Of a stretch of DNA of 64,000 bases, positions 27,116 to 36,547 are shown piece by piece. A program made the translations under genes and the position numbers. How positions within the stretch are numbered: the stretch's first letter is position 1; every line of letters begins with the position of its first letter. This stretch comes from Paenibacillus sp. HWE-109 (GTDB lineage Bacteria; Bacillota; Bacilli; Paenibacillales; NBRC-103111), in NCBI RefSeq assembly GCF_022163125.1, contig NZ_CP091881.1, positions 1,302,001 to 1,366,000 of the forward strand, in the 5' to 3' direction. The notes below the pieces were generated by a model. It saw nothing but the letters and a program-made list of their open reading frames with translations, was not told the DNA's origin and ran no database searches.

Positions 27116-28681
27116 TTGCCTATTATACAAATGAAGCCAGTCGCACTTGCGGTTCTGGCAGCCAGTATGGCCGCAAGCGTACTAAGCGGGTGTGCTACAG
27201 ATACGACGAATAAAGCTTCCGAATCGAGTCAGCCGGTCGGTTCTGCGAAGCCTGCAAAGCCAATTGAAATTTCATGGGGCATTCAATTTCAGGCACCAGC
27301 GGTCGTTGCTGATACCCCCGTGCAGAAGTGGCTTGAACAGAAATTTAATGTCAAAATCAAGCCGGTCAAAGTGACAGATGCCAGCATCGCTTCTGGCGAG
27401 GTGCCGGATTTATTCATGCTTGGCGATCCAGCGAATGTATCCGCTTACCAGGCGCAGGGTGTGCTGATGAGCCTTGACCCGAACATGGTGAAAGAGAAAA
27501 TGCCGGAATACTACAAAGACGTCGAGAAGTCGTCAGCGCTGTTCCAAACCGTAACATTCGGCGATAAGCTGTGGGCGATCCCGATGTTCATTGATTTGAA
27601 GCCGTATGATCTTACGATGCTATGGCGCAAGGATTGGCTTGACAAGGTCGGCATCAGCAAGCTTCCGGAGACACTGGATGAATTCGAGCAGGCAGCTTAT
27701 GCGTTCGCGAAGAAGGATCCGGACGGAAACGGTAAAAACGACACCTACGGCTTGACTGGAACGGCAACGTCGACATGGTCGGCGGGCTTCTATTCGATCT
27801 TCGGCGCTTACGGCGTTGAGCCGACGATGTGGCAGGAAAAGAATGGACAGATTCTGAATGGCTCCGTCATGCCGGAGGCAAAAGAGGCCCTCGCGAAGCT
27901 GCGTCAATGGTATGCCGACGGCGTGATCGATCCTGAATATATTACGGATACCCAGGATTCGTACCGCAAGAAGCTGTACAACAATCGGATTGGTGTGATT
28001 GAAGAACAGGTGGGTAAGGCGGCACTCGCTGACGGGGCAACCATCGTGGCCATGAAGGACATCAATCCGAACGCTAAGCTTCAGCTTGGTAAAAATCCGA
28101 AGGGACCTGGCGGCAGCGGCAGTTGGGATTGGGGCATCAAGAGTAATTTCGTCGTGCTTGGCACGAAGGTGAAGGATGACCCCGCGAAGCTGAGCAAAAT
28201 TTTTGAGATTTTGCGGGCTGAGAGCAGTGATGAAGAGACAATCAATATGACAAGCTTGGGTGTAAAAGGAACACAGTGGGACTTTGTAGACAGCGGAGCA
28301 ACTTCAGGCGCTACGAAAGCGTTAGCCGGCTTCGAAAAACAGGAACAGCGCGATGCAGTTGGCATCCGATTGTTTTCAATGGGCAATATTACGACGCGCA
28401 GCTATCGCGAGAAATATTCGAATCCAAAGTTGAACGAAGCTGTCCGCACCTATTCTTCCGCACCGAACCAGACGGATGCCCTGCTATTCGCAGCGCTCCC
28501 GTCGGACGGCAAGTATAAGAAGGATTTGACGGCGTTGACGCAAAAATATTTTGCTCAAATCATCAGTGGAGAAGTTCCGCTTAGCGATTTCGATAAGTAT
28601 GTGGCGGAGTGGAAGGCTAAAGGCGGAGACGAGCTGACCAAGGAAGCCAACGAAATGTACCAGAAGCAGTTTAAAAAATAA
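27116..28681 (+). CDS. Sugar ABC transporter solute-binding lipoprotein
   Basis: Extracellular binding protein of about 521 residues. The lipobox is SVLSGC with Cys26. It has the typical LplA-type middle (KKDPDGNGKNDTYGLTG, a calcium-loop-like motif common in this class). A TTG start at 27116 is chosen because GGGGGAGA lies five bases upstream. ATGs at 27095 and 27131 are in frame and cannot be excluded. It heads the importer operon and is separated from the permeases by a hairpin (28700-28737). The sequence is clearly different from the binding proteins at 4.7 and 60.4 kb, so it should bind a different oligosaccharide. Confidence 0.88.
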   Translation: MPIIQMKPVALAVLAASMAASVLSGCATDTTNKASESSQPVGSAKPAKPIEISWGIQFQAPAVVADTPVQKWLEQKFNVKIKPVKVTDASIASGEVPDLFMLGDPANVSAYQAQGVLMSLDPNMVKEKMPEYYKDVEKSSALFQTVTFGDKLWAIPMFIDLKPYDLTMLWRKDWLDKVGISKLPETLDEFEQAAYAFAKKDPDGNGKNDTYGLTGTATSTWSAGFYSIFGAYGVEPTMWQEKNGQILNGSVMPEAKEALAKLRQWYADGVIDPEYITDTQDSYRKKLYNNRIGVIEEQVGKAALADGATIVAMKDINPNAKLQLGKNPKGPGGSGSWDWGIKSNFVVLGTKVKDDPAKLSKIFEILRAESSDEETINMTSLGVKGTQWDFVDSGATSGATKALAGFEKQEQRDAVGIRLFSMGNITTRSYREKYSNPKLNEAVRTYSSAPNQTDALLFAALPSDGKYKKDLTALTQKYFAQIISGEVPLSDFDKYVAEWKAKGGDELTKEANEMYQKQFKK

Positions 28682-28699
28682 TCAGCTTGAGAAGCGACT

Positions 28700-28737
28700 C
28701 CTCCCCGGCTGCAAGTCCTTTGCCGCTGCCGGGGAGG
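28700..28737 (+). terminator. Intra-operon hairpin between binding protein and permeases
   Basis: CCTCCCCGGC and GCCGGGGAGG form a perfect 10-bp GC stem with an 18-base loop and no T run. Such elements commonly protect the upstream message or cut down read-through, giving more binding protein than permease. It is probably not a full terminator. Confidence 0.6.
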
Positions 28738-28770
28738 TGCCGCAACTGGCCCTGAGGAAGTGCACTTGTA

Positions 28771-29670
28771 ATGAAAATGATCTTAAAGAATAGAGAGCTG
28801 TTTGCGCTCTATCTGTTTGCTTTTTCCTTTTTTCTGGTATTCAAATATGGTCCGATCTACGGGGTACTGATTGCTTTCAAAGATTTTCGCGTTATCGATG
28901 GCATATGGGGCAGCCCTTGGGTGGGCCTTAAGCATTTTGAGGCACTGTTTCATTCGGCCGATTTTTACAGATTGTTGAGTAATACACTGCTGCTGAACCT
29001 GTATTTGCTGTTGTTCGCTTTTCCGGCACCGATCGTGCTGGCGCTTCTTCTTAATGAAGTCCGGTCCCGCTTTTTTCAGCGCTTCGTGCAGATGACCATG
29101 TATTTACCGCATTTCGTCTCTTGGGTCATTATGTCCGGTCTCGTTATTTATTTCCTGTCGCCGACCACGGGCATCGTGGCTGAAATCGCTGGCTGGTTTG
29201 GAGGAAAGCCGGTATTTTATATGGGACATAAAGAGTATTTCCGCTCCATTGTGGTCAGCTCGGCCATTTTGAAGGATATCGGCTGGGGCTCGATTATTTA
29301 TTTTGCTGCCCTGTCGGGCATTAACCCGGAGCTGCACGAATCGGTGACCATCGATGGAGCGAATCGCTGGCAACGCATGTTTCATATTAATATTCCGTCT
29401 ATTATGCCAACGATCGCAATTATGTTTATTCTCAGCCTTGGCGGCTTCTTGAGCGCGAACTTTGAACAAATTATCAACTTGCTCAATCCCGTCACCTTTG
29501 AAACCGGAGATGTGATTGATACTTACGTCTATCGCGTAGGACTGCAGCAATTTCAATACAGCTATACGGCTGCAATCGGCTTGTTCAAGTCGCTGGTAGG
29601 GCTTCTGCTGATTCTGGGGGCAAATTTCACAGTGCGCAGAATGAGCCAGGGAGAGAGTGGCTTATGGTAG
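28771..29670 (+). CDS. Sugar ABC transporter permease, LplB type
   Basis: Permease of 299 residues with about six membrane segments. The family start is FALYLFAFSFFLVFKYGPIYG and the EAA loop is ESVTIDGANRWQRMFHINIP, in which the usual EAA is ESV. It lies downstream of the binding protein hairpin. The second permease begins 13 bases after its stop. There is no ATPase gene in the operon. Confidence 0.9.
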   Translation: MKMILKNRELFALYLFAFSFFLVFKYGPIYGVLIAFKDFRVIDGIWGSPWVGLKHFEALFHSADFYRLLSNTLLLNLYLLLFAFPAPIVLALLLNEVRSRFFQRFVQMTMYLPHFVSWVIMSGLVIYFLSPTTGIVAEIAGWFGGKPVFYMGHKEYFRSIVVSSAILKDIGWGSIIYFAALSGINPELHESVTIDGANRWQRMFHINIPSIMPTIAIMFILSLGGFLSANFEQIINLLNPVTFETGDVIDTYVYRVGLQQFQYSYTAAIGLFKSLVGLLLILGANFTVRRMSQGESGLW

Positions 29671-29683
29671 GAGGAATTGCAAC

Positions 29684-30553
29684 ATGAGAATTGGAAACTG
29701 GCAGGATCGATTAGCCGTCAGCCTTATTTACATCGTACTTGGCGTACTTGCCATTATTGTCGTTTACCCTTTTATTCACGTACTGTCCGTATCGCTAAGT
29801 GGAAGGGGGGAGGCGCTCCGAAGCGGCTTTCACTGGATTCCGAGGGATCTGACCTTGACGCCATACAAGGAGCTGCTGACGTATCCGTTTATCTGGAAAG
29901 GGTACAGCAATACATTGTTTCGTATGGTAGTTGGCACAACCCTTACGCTGATCGTTACCGTATGCGCAGCCTATCCGCTGTCTCGCAAAGAAATGCCATG
30001 GAAGCGGGCGCTGGTGCTGCTGCTGCTCTTTACCATGATCTTCGATGGCGGGATCGTGCCGCATTATCTCCTCATGAAGGAGCTGCATTTGCTGAATACA
30101 CGGTGGGTCTATGTGCTGCCGCAGGCGGCGAACGCGTTTCAGGTGCTCGTAATGATCTCATTCTTCCGCTCGATCCCGGATGCGCTAATCGAGGCTGCCC
30201 GGATTGACGGAGCACGTGATCTCCGCATTTTGACTCGCATCATGCTGCCGCTGTCGGTACCGGTTTTGGTTACAATCGGTCTCTGGTCGTTGGTGTATCA
30301 CATCAATGCTTTTATGGACAATTTGCTCTATGTGACAGATCAAACGAAATTCGTTCTCCAGCAGATTGTTCGTCAGATTCTGATTGAGAACAGGCTTGAT
30401 CCGTTCACGACGGCTGTGAATGAGATTCCACCTGCACCAGAAAGCTTAAAGATGGCGGCGGTGATTGTTTCCGCGCTTCCAGTGCTGGTGATGTATCCGT
30501 TTCTGCTTCGTTATTTCGAAAAAGGCACGATGATTGGCTCGGTGAAGGGGTAA
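29684..30553 (+). CDS. Sugar ABC transporter permease, YtcP type
   Basis: Second permease (289 residues), about six membrane segments, EAA loop EAARIDGARDLRILTRIMLP. TAGGAGG at 29668-29674 fixes the ATG at 29684. The ending EKGTMIGSVKG is typical. The GH141-like gene follows after about 60 bases and is probably in the same transcript. Confidence 0.9.
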   Translation: MRIGNWQDRLAVSLIYIVLGVLAIIVVYPFIHVLSVSLSGRGEALRSGFHWIPRDLTLTPYKELLTYPFIWKGYSNTLFRMVVGTTLTLIVTVCAAYPLSRKEMPWKRALVLLLLFTMIFDGGIVPHYLLMKELHLLNTRWVYVLPQAANAFQVLVMISFFRSIPDALIEAARIDGARDLRILTRIMLPLSVPVLVTIGLWSLVYHINAFMDNLLYVTDQTKFVLQQIVRQILIENRLDPFTTAVNEIPPAPESLKMAAVIVSALPVLVMYPFLLRYFEKGTMIGSVKG

Positions 30554-30615
30554 CAGAGTAACACCCCGTCTCACTGGTGACGAGTAAAATTTTCCTTATG
30601 AAGGGATGTAGGAGT

Positions 30616-33600
30616 ATGCTTAGAAAGAAAGCAATCCTTCTCGTGATCACTGTACTTTTGTTGAATCTGTTTGCTTTACCTGCCGTTCAGGCCGAATCCG
30701 GGTTACCGGAAACGGCCTTCTATGTATCCACGAATGGAAGCGATTCCAATTCGGGTGCAATCGACGCGCCATTCCTGACACTGGAGAAGGCGCGCGATGC
30801 TGTTCGCCAGTTGAAGAGCGCCTCCGGCTTGCCGGCTGGCGGTGTCACCGTCTATTTGCGTGGCGGTAAGTACGACAGATCCACCAGTTTCCAGCTGGAG
30901 CAGCAGGATTCCGGCGCGTCTGACAGCCCGATCACGTACAAAGCCTATCCAGGCGAGAGTGTCCGGCTGTCCGGTGGCCAGTCGCTAGACAAGAACTGGT
31001 TTACGCCGGTTACAGACCCAGCGATCCTGCAGCGAATCATCAGCACCGATGCCCGCAGCAAGGTGCTGCAGGTTAATCTTAGCAGTCACGGCATTTCCGA
31101 TTACGGCGTGATGAGCCGCCACGGCTATTATAAGGCGAACGATATTAGTCAGGTTCCCCCCATGGAGCTGTACGTGGCAGGCGAAGGCATGACGCTTGCG
31201 CGCTGGCCGAATAACGGGACGGTGCAAATGGGCGACATTATCGATCCGGGCCCGACACGCAAGGAGGCCGATCTGCAGGATCGGGGAGGGACGTTCAGCT
31301 ACACCTACGATCGCCCGCAATACTGGACGAATGCCGACGACATTTGGATGGACGGGATTTTCGGCTACAGCTGGGAATGGTCGTACAACAAAGTTGCTTC
31401 GATCGATACAGTGAATAAGCGAATCACACTGCGCTACGGCGAAATGAGCGGCTTGTTCAAGAACTGGTATCCTGATTTTCATTTCGCGCAAAATTTGCTC
31501 GAGGAAATCGATATGCCCGGCGAATACTATATTGACCGTACGCTTGGCATCTTGTACTTCCTGCCAACAGCAGCATTTGAAGCGGAGCATCCTGAGATTA
31601 CCGTTACGATGCTGAAAACGCCGATGATTAATACGGTCGGGGTTTCCCATGTTACGTTCGAAGATCTGATTTTGGAAAATGGACGCGATTCGGCTGTGGT
31701 GATAATGGGGGGCGATCATGTGCTTCTTTCCCACTGCGAGATCCGCAACTTTACCAATGGTGGTGTGCAGATTAATACACAAAGTCGGTGGTTATATAAT
31801 GATTTTGCTACAGCAACGGGGGTGAATCACGGGATTACGAGCAGTCACATTCATCATATCGGCGGTACGGCGGTCACGTTGAACGGAGGCAGTCGTGTTA
31901 CGCTGGAGCCTGGCAACAACTACGTGGAAAACTCACATATCCACGATTTCGCTTACTATCACAAAGCGTACAATCCGAGCGTCATTCTGACTGGCGTTGG
32001 CAACCGGGTGTCGCACAATGAAATTCACGATGCGCCGCATCCCGGCATTTTGATCTTCGGCAACGACCAGTTGGTAGCGTACAACAACATTTATGATGTA
32101 TGTAAAATGTTCTCCGACCTCGGGGCCATCTATATGAACGCAGGCGAGACGCCGCAGCAGCGAGGTACGGTCATTCGAGGGAACTATTTCCATCATATCG
32201 GGGAATCCAAAGCTGGCGTCGAAGGCGTCTATCCAGACAATTTCACGATGGGATTGACCATTGAAGATAATATTTTTTATAAAATGGGCAACTCAGCTGT
32301 TAAAAATAATGGTGGCGCACACATCAAGACCCGGAATAATCTGTTTATTGACAGTGAGGTGCCTTACGATTATGCGGATATCTATCTGGGCAGCGACCCT
32401 GACAAGCAGATCTCGAAGAATTACATGCCCAAATGGCAGGCATTATTTGCCCAAAATAATAATTTCGTAGGGACGCCGTATTTGGTTAAATATCCAGAGT
32501 TGGCAGACTTTTTCACGGAAGACCGGTATTATCCGACGACGAATACGTACCAGAACAATGTGATTTATAACCCGACCATGGCGCGCAGCAGCATCACCAA
32601 CGCACAGGGGGCGTACGACAAGTTTAATTTGCTGCAGTATGCAAACAACTGGGTGACGAACCACGATCCCGGTTTTGTTAACCTCGCTGCAGGCGATCTC
32701 AATCTGAAAAGCGATGCCGAGGTGTTCCAACAAATTCCTGGTTTCCATTCGATTCCATTTAGTGAAATGGGGATTATCGGAAAAGCGGGGCCGTATCTGG
32801 CGCCAGACACGATACCGGTGCAAGGTGTCCGGGCCTACGACACGAGCGTAACGGTTGGAATCGGAAAAACATATGTCCTGCACACAGCCGTGCTGCCTTG
32901 GGACGCGACAAATCCCAAGCTGCTGTTTACCTCCAGCAACCCGAGTGTGGTTAAGGTGGACAGCAAAGGGGTGATCAAAGGGGTTGAAGTCGGCCAGGCG
33001 GTTGTCACGGTCACTTCGGCAGAAAATCCTCAACTGCTGGATGAAGTGCCGATTGACGTTGTCGTCGGAGACGGCATCTATGAATATACCGATTTTGAGA
33101 CGGGACGCAACAGCTGGCCGGTAGATCCGAATCGGGCTGTTGTCGATGTGGACGGCAATCATATGTATAAAGTGCTGAAAGGTGCGACAGCCGTTTCGCC
33201 GAACGATTATACGAATTACGAGCTAACGTTCAAAATGAAGACGCCGCCAGTCATGCCGAGCCTCGGTACGATTTACATTTTCGACAGGTTAGGCTCGAAT
33301 GGCGGGGGCCGCATCGGTTACCGCAAACTGGAGGACGGAACATCTAAATGGCTGTTGTACAACAAGGCCTGGGCAACCGTTAAGGAAGTGAACATGCCAT
33401 ACATGGACTTGGCGCCGAATACCGCATACAGTGTCAAGCTGCTGGTAAAAGGAGCCAACATCAGCCTTTATGTCAATGGCGTACTGAAGCTGAAAGCGAC
33501 GGATGCGACGCACAACCCGTCTGGGACGGTCGGCTTTTATGCAGGCGGCTTCGACTACCTGCTGTTCGACGACATCCAGCTGTCGGTGCCATCCACCAAA

Positions 33601-34980
33601 GTTGCCGGGCTGCAACTGGACCGAACCAGCGCGAATCTCGGGGCGGACGAACATCTGCAACTGCAGGTGAGCTTCGATCCTTCAGACAGCGTTAATCGCG
33701 CTGTCACCTGGACATCGAGCAATCCAGGAGCAGCCGTTGTCGACGGAAACGGGCTAGTCAGCGCCGTCGGATTGGGTGAAACAGACATTACCGTCACGTC
33801 GCTCGAGACGCCTGAGGCGTCTGCGACTAGCCGCATCATCGTGTCGGATGTACTGCTGAAGACCGACTTCGAATTCGGCGGAGGCGGGTGGCCAGTGGAT
33901 CCGAATCGCAGCATAATCACGTTGAACGGCAACCATAAATATCGACTGCTTAAAGGGGCATCTGCCACTTCACCACGATCGTTCACGAATTACGATTTGA
34001 CGTTCAAAATGAAGACGCCAGCCACGATTCCGAGCGCGGCAACGTTCTATATTTTCGATCGCTTGGTGTCCGGCAGCAGCGATCGGATCGGGTACCGGAA
34101 GACGGTGGACGGTGCTTCGCAATGGATTCTTTATAATGGGGCTTGGGCGACCGTCAAGAAGTCCGATTTAGCCATTGAAGATCTGGTTCCGAATACGGAG
34201 TATACCGTCGAATTGATTGTCAATGGCGCTGACATCTCGTTGTTTGTCGATGGCGCGCTCAAGCTGAAAGCTTCCGATCCTGCGCACAATCTGACCGGAA
34301 CGATCGGGTTCTATGCAGGTGGCTTCGATAATTTGACGTTTGACGACATCGTGGTCACGCAGCTGCGCCAGCCGATCACGATGATGGCTCCTTCCCAGCC
34401 GGATGGGGCGAACGGCTGGTACGTACATCCGATTATGATTCAATTGAGCCGAGGAGACAGTTCGTCGACTCTTGCGCAAACCAGCTACAGCGTGGACGGT
34501 GGAGTGAATTGGAGCGTGTATGCATCGCCAATCACGCTTGACCAGGATAACGGAGCCATCGGTTTCCGTTATCGCTCGACTGACCTGACGGGGAATCTAG
34601 AGCCAACGAAGGAATTAACGCTTCGTCTTGATCAGTTTGCGCCGGTTACGACGGCGTCTGTGTCCCCGGCGCAGCCGGACGGACCCAATGGGGGATACGT
34701 CAATCCGGTTACCGTGACGCTGAATGCATACGATGCGACTTCCGGTGTCACGGAAACGGTATACAGCGTGGACGGCGGAGCGAATTGGCAGCTGTATAAT
34801 TCACCTATCTTGATCGATACGGACGGCTTGCATGCTATTTCTTACCGTTCTTTGGATCACGCAGGGAATATGGAGGCTGTTCATACCGTTAGCTTTCACG
34901 TGGATATGGCGGTTCCAGTCCTTAGTATTACGGCACCGAGCGTGAATCAGGTGTTTGGTAAAAAAAGGAGAATTCAGTGA
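30616..34980 (+). CDS. Secreted GH141-like beta-helix protein, multidomain, C-terminus probably truncated
   Basis: Secreted protein of about 1454 residues. A signal peptide ends near residue 24 (PAVQAES). A right-handed beta-helix covers about 35-735. Its start (FYVSTNGSDSNSGAIDAPF, ARDAVRQLK, VTVYLRGGKY) is typical of GH141, a family that includes alpha-L-fucosidase and xylanase (inference for activity). Then follow a Big2 Ig-like domain (740-820), a LamG-like domain (822-990), a second Big2 (995-1078) and a second LamG-like domain (1079-1248). The last two are a clear duplication of the first two. Two OmpL47-type Ig repeats (1252-1428) end the ordered part. The third repeat breaks off after VDMAVPVLSITAPSVNQVFG and stops after six further residues, next to a run of seven A. 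An anchoring domain may be lost. The ATG at 30616 follows AAGGGA by nine bases; an ATG at 30598 is possible. Confidence 0.78.
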   Translation: MLRKKAILLVITVLLLNLFALPAVQAESGLPETAFYVSTNGSDSNSGAIDAPFLTLEKARDAVRQLKSASGLPAGGVTVYLRGGKYDRSTSFQLEQQDSGASDSPITYKAYPGESVRLSGGQSLDKNWFTPVTDPAILQRIISTDARSKVLQVNLSSHGISDYGVMSRHGYYKANDISQVPPMELYVAGEGMTLARWPNNGTVQMGDIIDPGPTRKEADLQDRGGTFSYTYDRPQYWTNADDIWMDGIFGYSWEWSYNKVASIDTVNKRITLRYGEMSGLFKNWYPDFHFAQNLLEEIDMPGEYYIDRTLGILYFLPTAAFEAEHPEITVTMLKTPMINTVGVSHVTFEDLILENGRDSAVVIMGGDHVLLSHCEIRNFTNGGVQINTQSRWLYNDFATATGVNHGITSSHIHHIGGTAVTLNGGSRVTLEPGNNYVENSHIHDFAYYHKAYNPSVILTGVGNRVSHNEIHDAPHPGILIFGNDQLVAYNNIYDVCKMFSDLGAIYMNAGETPQQRGTVIRGNYFHHIGESKAGVEGVYPDNFTMGLTIEDNIFYKMGNSAVKNNGGAHIKTRNNLFIDSEVPYDYADIYLGSDPDKQISKNYMPKWQALFAQNNNFVGTPYLVKYPELADFFTEDRYYPTTNTYQNNVIYNPTMARSSITNAQGAYDKFNLLQYANNWVTNHDPGFVNLAAGDLNLKSDAEVFQQIPGFHSIPFSEMGIIGKAGPYLAPDTIPVQGVRAYDTSVTVGIGKTYVLHTAVLPWDATNPKLLFTSSNPSVVKVDSKGVIKGVEVGQAVVTVTSAENPQLLDEVPIDVVVGDGIYEYTDFETGRNSWPVDPNRAVVDVDGNHMYKVLKGATAVSPNDYTNYELTFKMKTPPVMPSLGTIYIFDRLGSNGGGRIGYRKLEDGTSKWLLYNKAWATVKEVNMPYMDLAPNTAYSVKLLVKGANISLYVNGVLKLKATDATHNPSGTVGFYAGGFDYLLFDDIQLSVPSTKVAGLQLDRTSANLGADEHLQLQVSFDPSDSVNRAVTWTSSNPGAAVVDGNGLVSAVGLGETDITVTSLETPEASATSRIIVSDVLLKTDFEFGGGGWPVDPNRSIITLNGNHKYRLLKGASATSPRSFTNYDLTFKMKTPATIPSAATFYIFDRLVSGSSDRIGYRKTVDGASQWILYNGAWATVKKSDLAIEDLVPNTEYTVELIVNGADISLFVDGALKLKASDPAHNLTGTIGFYAGGFDNLTFDDIVVTQLRQPITMMAPSQPDGANGWYVHPIMIQLSRGDSSSTLAQTSYSVDGGVNWSVYASPITLDQDNGAIGFRYRSTDLTGNLEPTKELTLRLDQFAPVTTASVSPAQPDGPNGGYVNPVTVTLNAYDATSGVTETVYSVDGGANWQLYNSPILIDTDGLHAISYRSLDHAGNMEAVHTVSFHVDMAVPVLSITAPSVNQVFGKKRRIQ

Positions 34981-35223
34981 TTGCGTTCCGGTAGTTAATA
35001 GGAGTGCATTGGCCGCATTGGTGATTAGTTTGCGCTTTGGGAGCTCCGCCACGATGGAGGGGGGACGATGGGCTGAGAATAAGCTAGCTGAAAGTGCTTA
35101 TTTGTTCAAATTGCCTAATTACCCCCTACATCCCAATCCTTCAATTTACCCCTACATCCCAATCCTCCAATTAATCCATTCATCCCAATTATCGCAGCAT
35201 CCCCTAGAACACAAATTGTTATT
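34981..35223. other. Non-coding tail after GH141-like gene with short C-rich repeats
   Basis: No convincing gene. It holds about three imperfect copies of an AATTTACCCCTACATCCCAATCC-like unit (about 27 bases, 35117-35193). A 95-codon frame that crosses it shows no family resemblance. It could be decayed coding sequence from the missing end of the GH141-like gene, but no domain is recognisable. Confidence 0.4.
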
Positions 35224-35252
35224 GAACCTAGTCACGGGCTAGGTTCTTCTCA
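35224..35252 (+). terminator. Terminator before 312-bp tandem array
   Basis: GAACCTAG and CTAGGTTC pair around TCACGGG and are followed by TTCTTCTCATT. It ends the GH141-like transcript and merges directly into the first unit of the tandem array. Confidence 0.7.
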
Positions 35253-35537
35253 TTGACGTCCCCCGCAGACTTCTTTGCTGCGGAGGTTTCCGGTCTCAAT
35301 GGGCATCTAACGAACTGTATGATGCTTATCGACGTGAAAATGGCTACTTTGGCGAATTAATGAACTGGATTGGCGTTATCGAACAGATTTTAGGCGGAAA
35401 GGTGGTCGTTTACTGCTAATAGAGCTTCTGGGATTCATTAGATTTTCAGAAGGAGCGATTTTGAGCGAATAGAGGGTATTGAGTTCGTAAGGGGTCTTGG
35501 CTAGCCCTAAGATTCATTGACTTGAGGAGGGTGTCCC

Positions 35538-35732
35538 ATGAGTTTATGGGACACCCTCTTTCTCTTTGGCGTCCCCCGCAGACTTCTTAGCTGCGGAGGT
35601 TTCCGGTCTCAATGGGCATCTAACGAACTGTATGATGCTTATCGACGTGAAAATGGCTACTTTGGCGAATTAATGAACTGGATTGGCGTTATCGAACAGA
35701 TTTTAGGCGGAAAGGTGGTCGTTTACTGCTAA
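35538..35732 (+). CDS. Small ORF in tandem unit (64 residues), unrecognised
   Basis: No family recognised. The ATG has AGGAGGG six bases upstream, but both lie inside a perfect hairpin whose far arm is followed by CTTT. That hairpin could be a terminator or could hide the ribosome site. The peptide starts MSLWDTLFLFGVPRRLLSCG and contains ELYDAYRRENGYFGELMNW. It has no signal peptide. In-frame TGA lies just before the ATG region. Differences among the copies are partly synonymous (AGT/AGC, TTT/TTC, GAA/GAG, TTA/TTG), which hints at past or present translation. In the third copy one C is missing, which breaks the frame. Confidence 0.35.
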   Translation: MSLWDTLFLFGVPRRLLSCGGFRSQWASNELYDAYRRENGYFGELMNWIGVIEQILGGKVVVYC

Positions 35733-36161
35733 TAGAGCTTCTGGGATTCATTAGATTTTCAGAAGGAGCGATTTTGAGCGAATAGAGGGTATTGAGTTCG
35801 TAAGGGGTCTTGGCTAGCCCTAAGATTCATTGACTTGAGGAGGGTGTCCCATGAGTTTATGGGACACCCTCTTTTTATTGGCGTCCCCGCAGACTTCTTA
35901 GCTGCGGAGGTTTCCGGTCTCAATGGGCATCTAACGAACTGTATGATGCTTATCGACGTGAAAATGGCTACTTCGGCGAATTAATGAACTGGATTGGCGT
36001 TATCGAACAGATTTTAGGCGGAAAGGTGGTCGTTTACTGCTAATAGAGCTTCTGGGATTCATTAGATTTTCAGAAGGAGCGATTTTGAGCGAATAGAGGG
36101 TATTGAGTTCGTAAGGGGTCTTGGCTAGCCCTAAGATTCATTGACTTGAGGAGGGTGTCCC

Positions 36162-36356
36162 ATGAGCTTATGGGACACCCTCTTTCTCATTGACGTCCCC
36201 CGCAGACTTCTTTGCTGCGGAGGTTTCCGGTCTCAATGGGCATCTAACGAACTGTATGATGCTTATCGACGTGAAAATGGCTACTTTGGCGAATTAATGA
36301 ACTGGATTGGCGTTATCGAGCAGATTTTGGGCGGAAAGGTGGTCGTTTGCTGGTAA
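36162..36356 (+). CDS. Small ORF in last tandem unit (64 residues), unrecognised
   Basis: Paralogue of the small frame at 35538, with the same ribosome site inside a hairpin. It differs at LFLID for LFLFG, LLCCG for LLSCG and at the end (VVVCW for VVVYC). The three differences within ELYDAYRRENGYFGEL to ILGGK are silent. The product is unknown and expression is uncertain. Confidence 0.35.
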   Translation: MSLWDTLFLIDVPRRLLCCGGFRSQWASNELYDAYRRENGYFGELMNWIGVIEQILGGKVVVCW

Positions 36357-36547
36357 TAGGACTTCTGGGATTCATTAGATTTTCAGAAGGAGCGATTTTG
36401 AGCGAATAGAGGGTGTTGAGTTCGTAAGGGGTCTTGGCTAGCCTCAAGGGTCATTGGCACCCAACCACACCCCAGCAAAAAATCCCGAGGCGTGGTCCTT
36501 TCTTTTACCTCCCCATTTGTGCCATCATGACAATGGGGGCGATGAAT

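Larger units (their letters stand above)
35258..36455. repeat. Four tandem copies of a 312-313 bp unit
   Basis: Copies begin at 35258, 35571, 35883 and 36195, at GTCCCC(C)GCAGACTTCTT; the fourth is cut short near 36455. Each full unit has a CCGCAG/CTGCGG hairpin, a 64-codon reading frame and a GAGGGTGTCCCAT/ATGGGACACCCTC hairpin at its end with a following CTTT. Copies are nearly identical. Copies 1 and 4 share TCTCATTGAC just upstream and CTTTGCTGCGG, whereas copies 2 and 3 have TTGGCGTC and CTTAGCTGCGG. This points to conversion or stepwise duplication. No transposase or flanking target duplication was seen. Confidence 0.93.

Noticed and set aside
34955..35242. A 95-codon frame after the GH141-like gene
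   Set aside because: It runs through C-rich short repeats and a terminator, has no recognisable domain, and its start lies inside the upstream gene.
35258..36455. CRISPR array
   Set aside because: Units are 312 bases and near-identical throughout; there are no short repeats with unique spacers and no cas genes.
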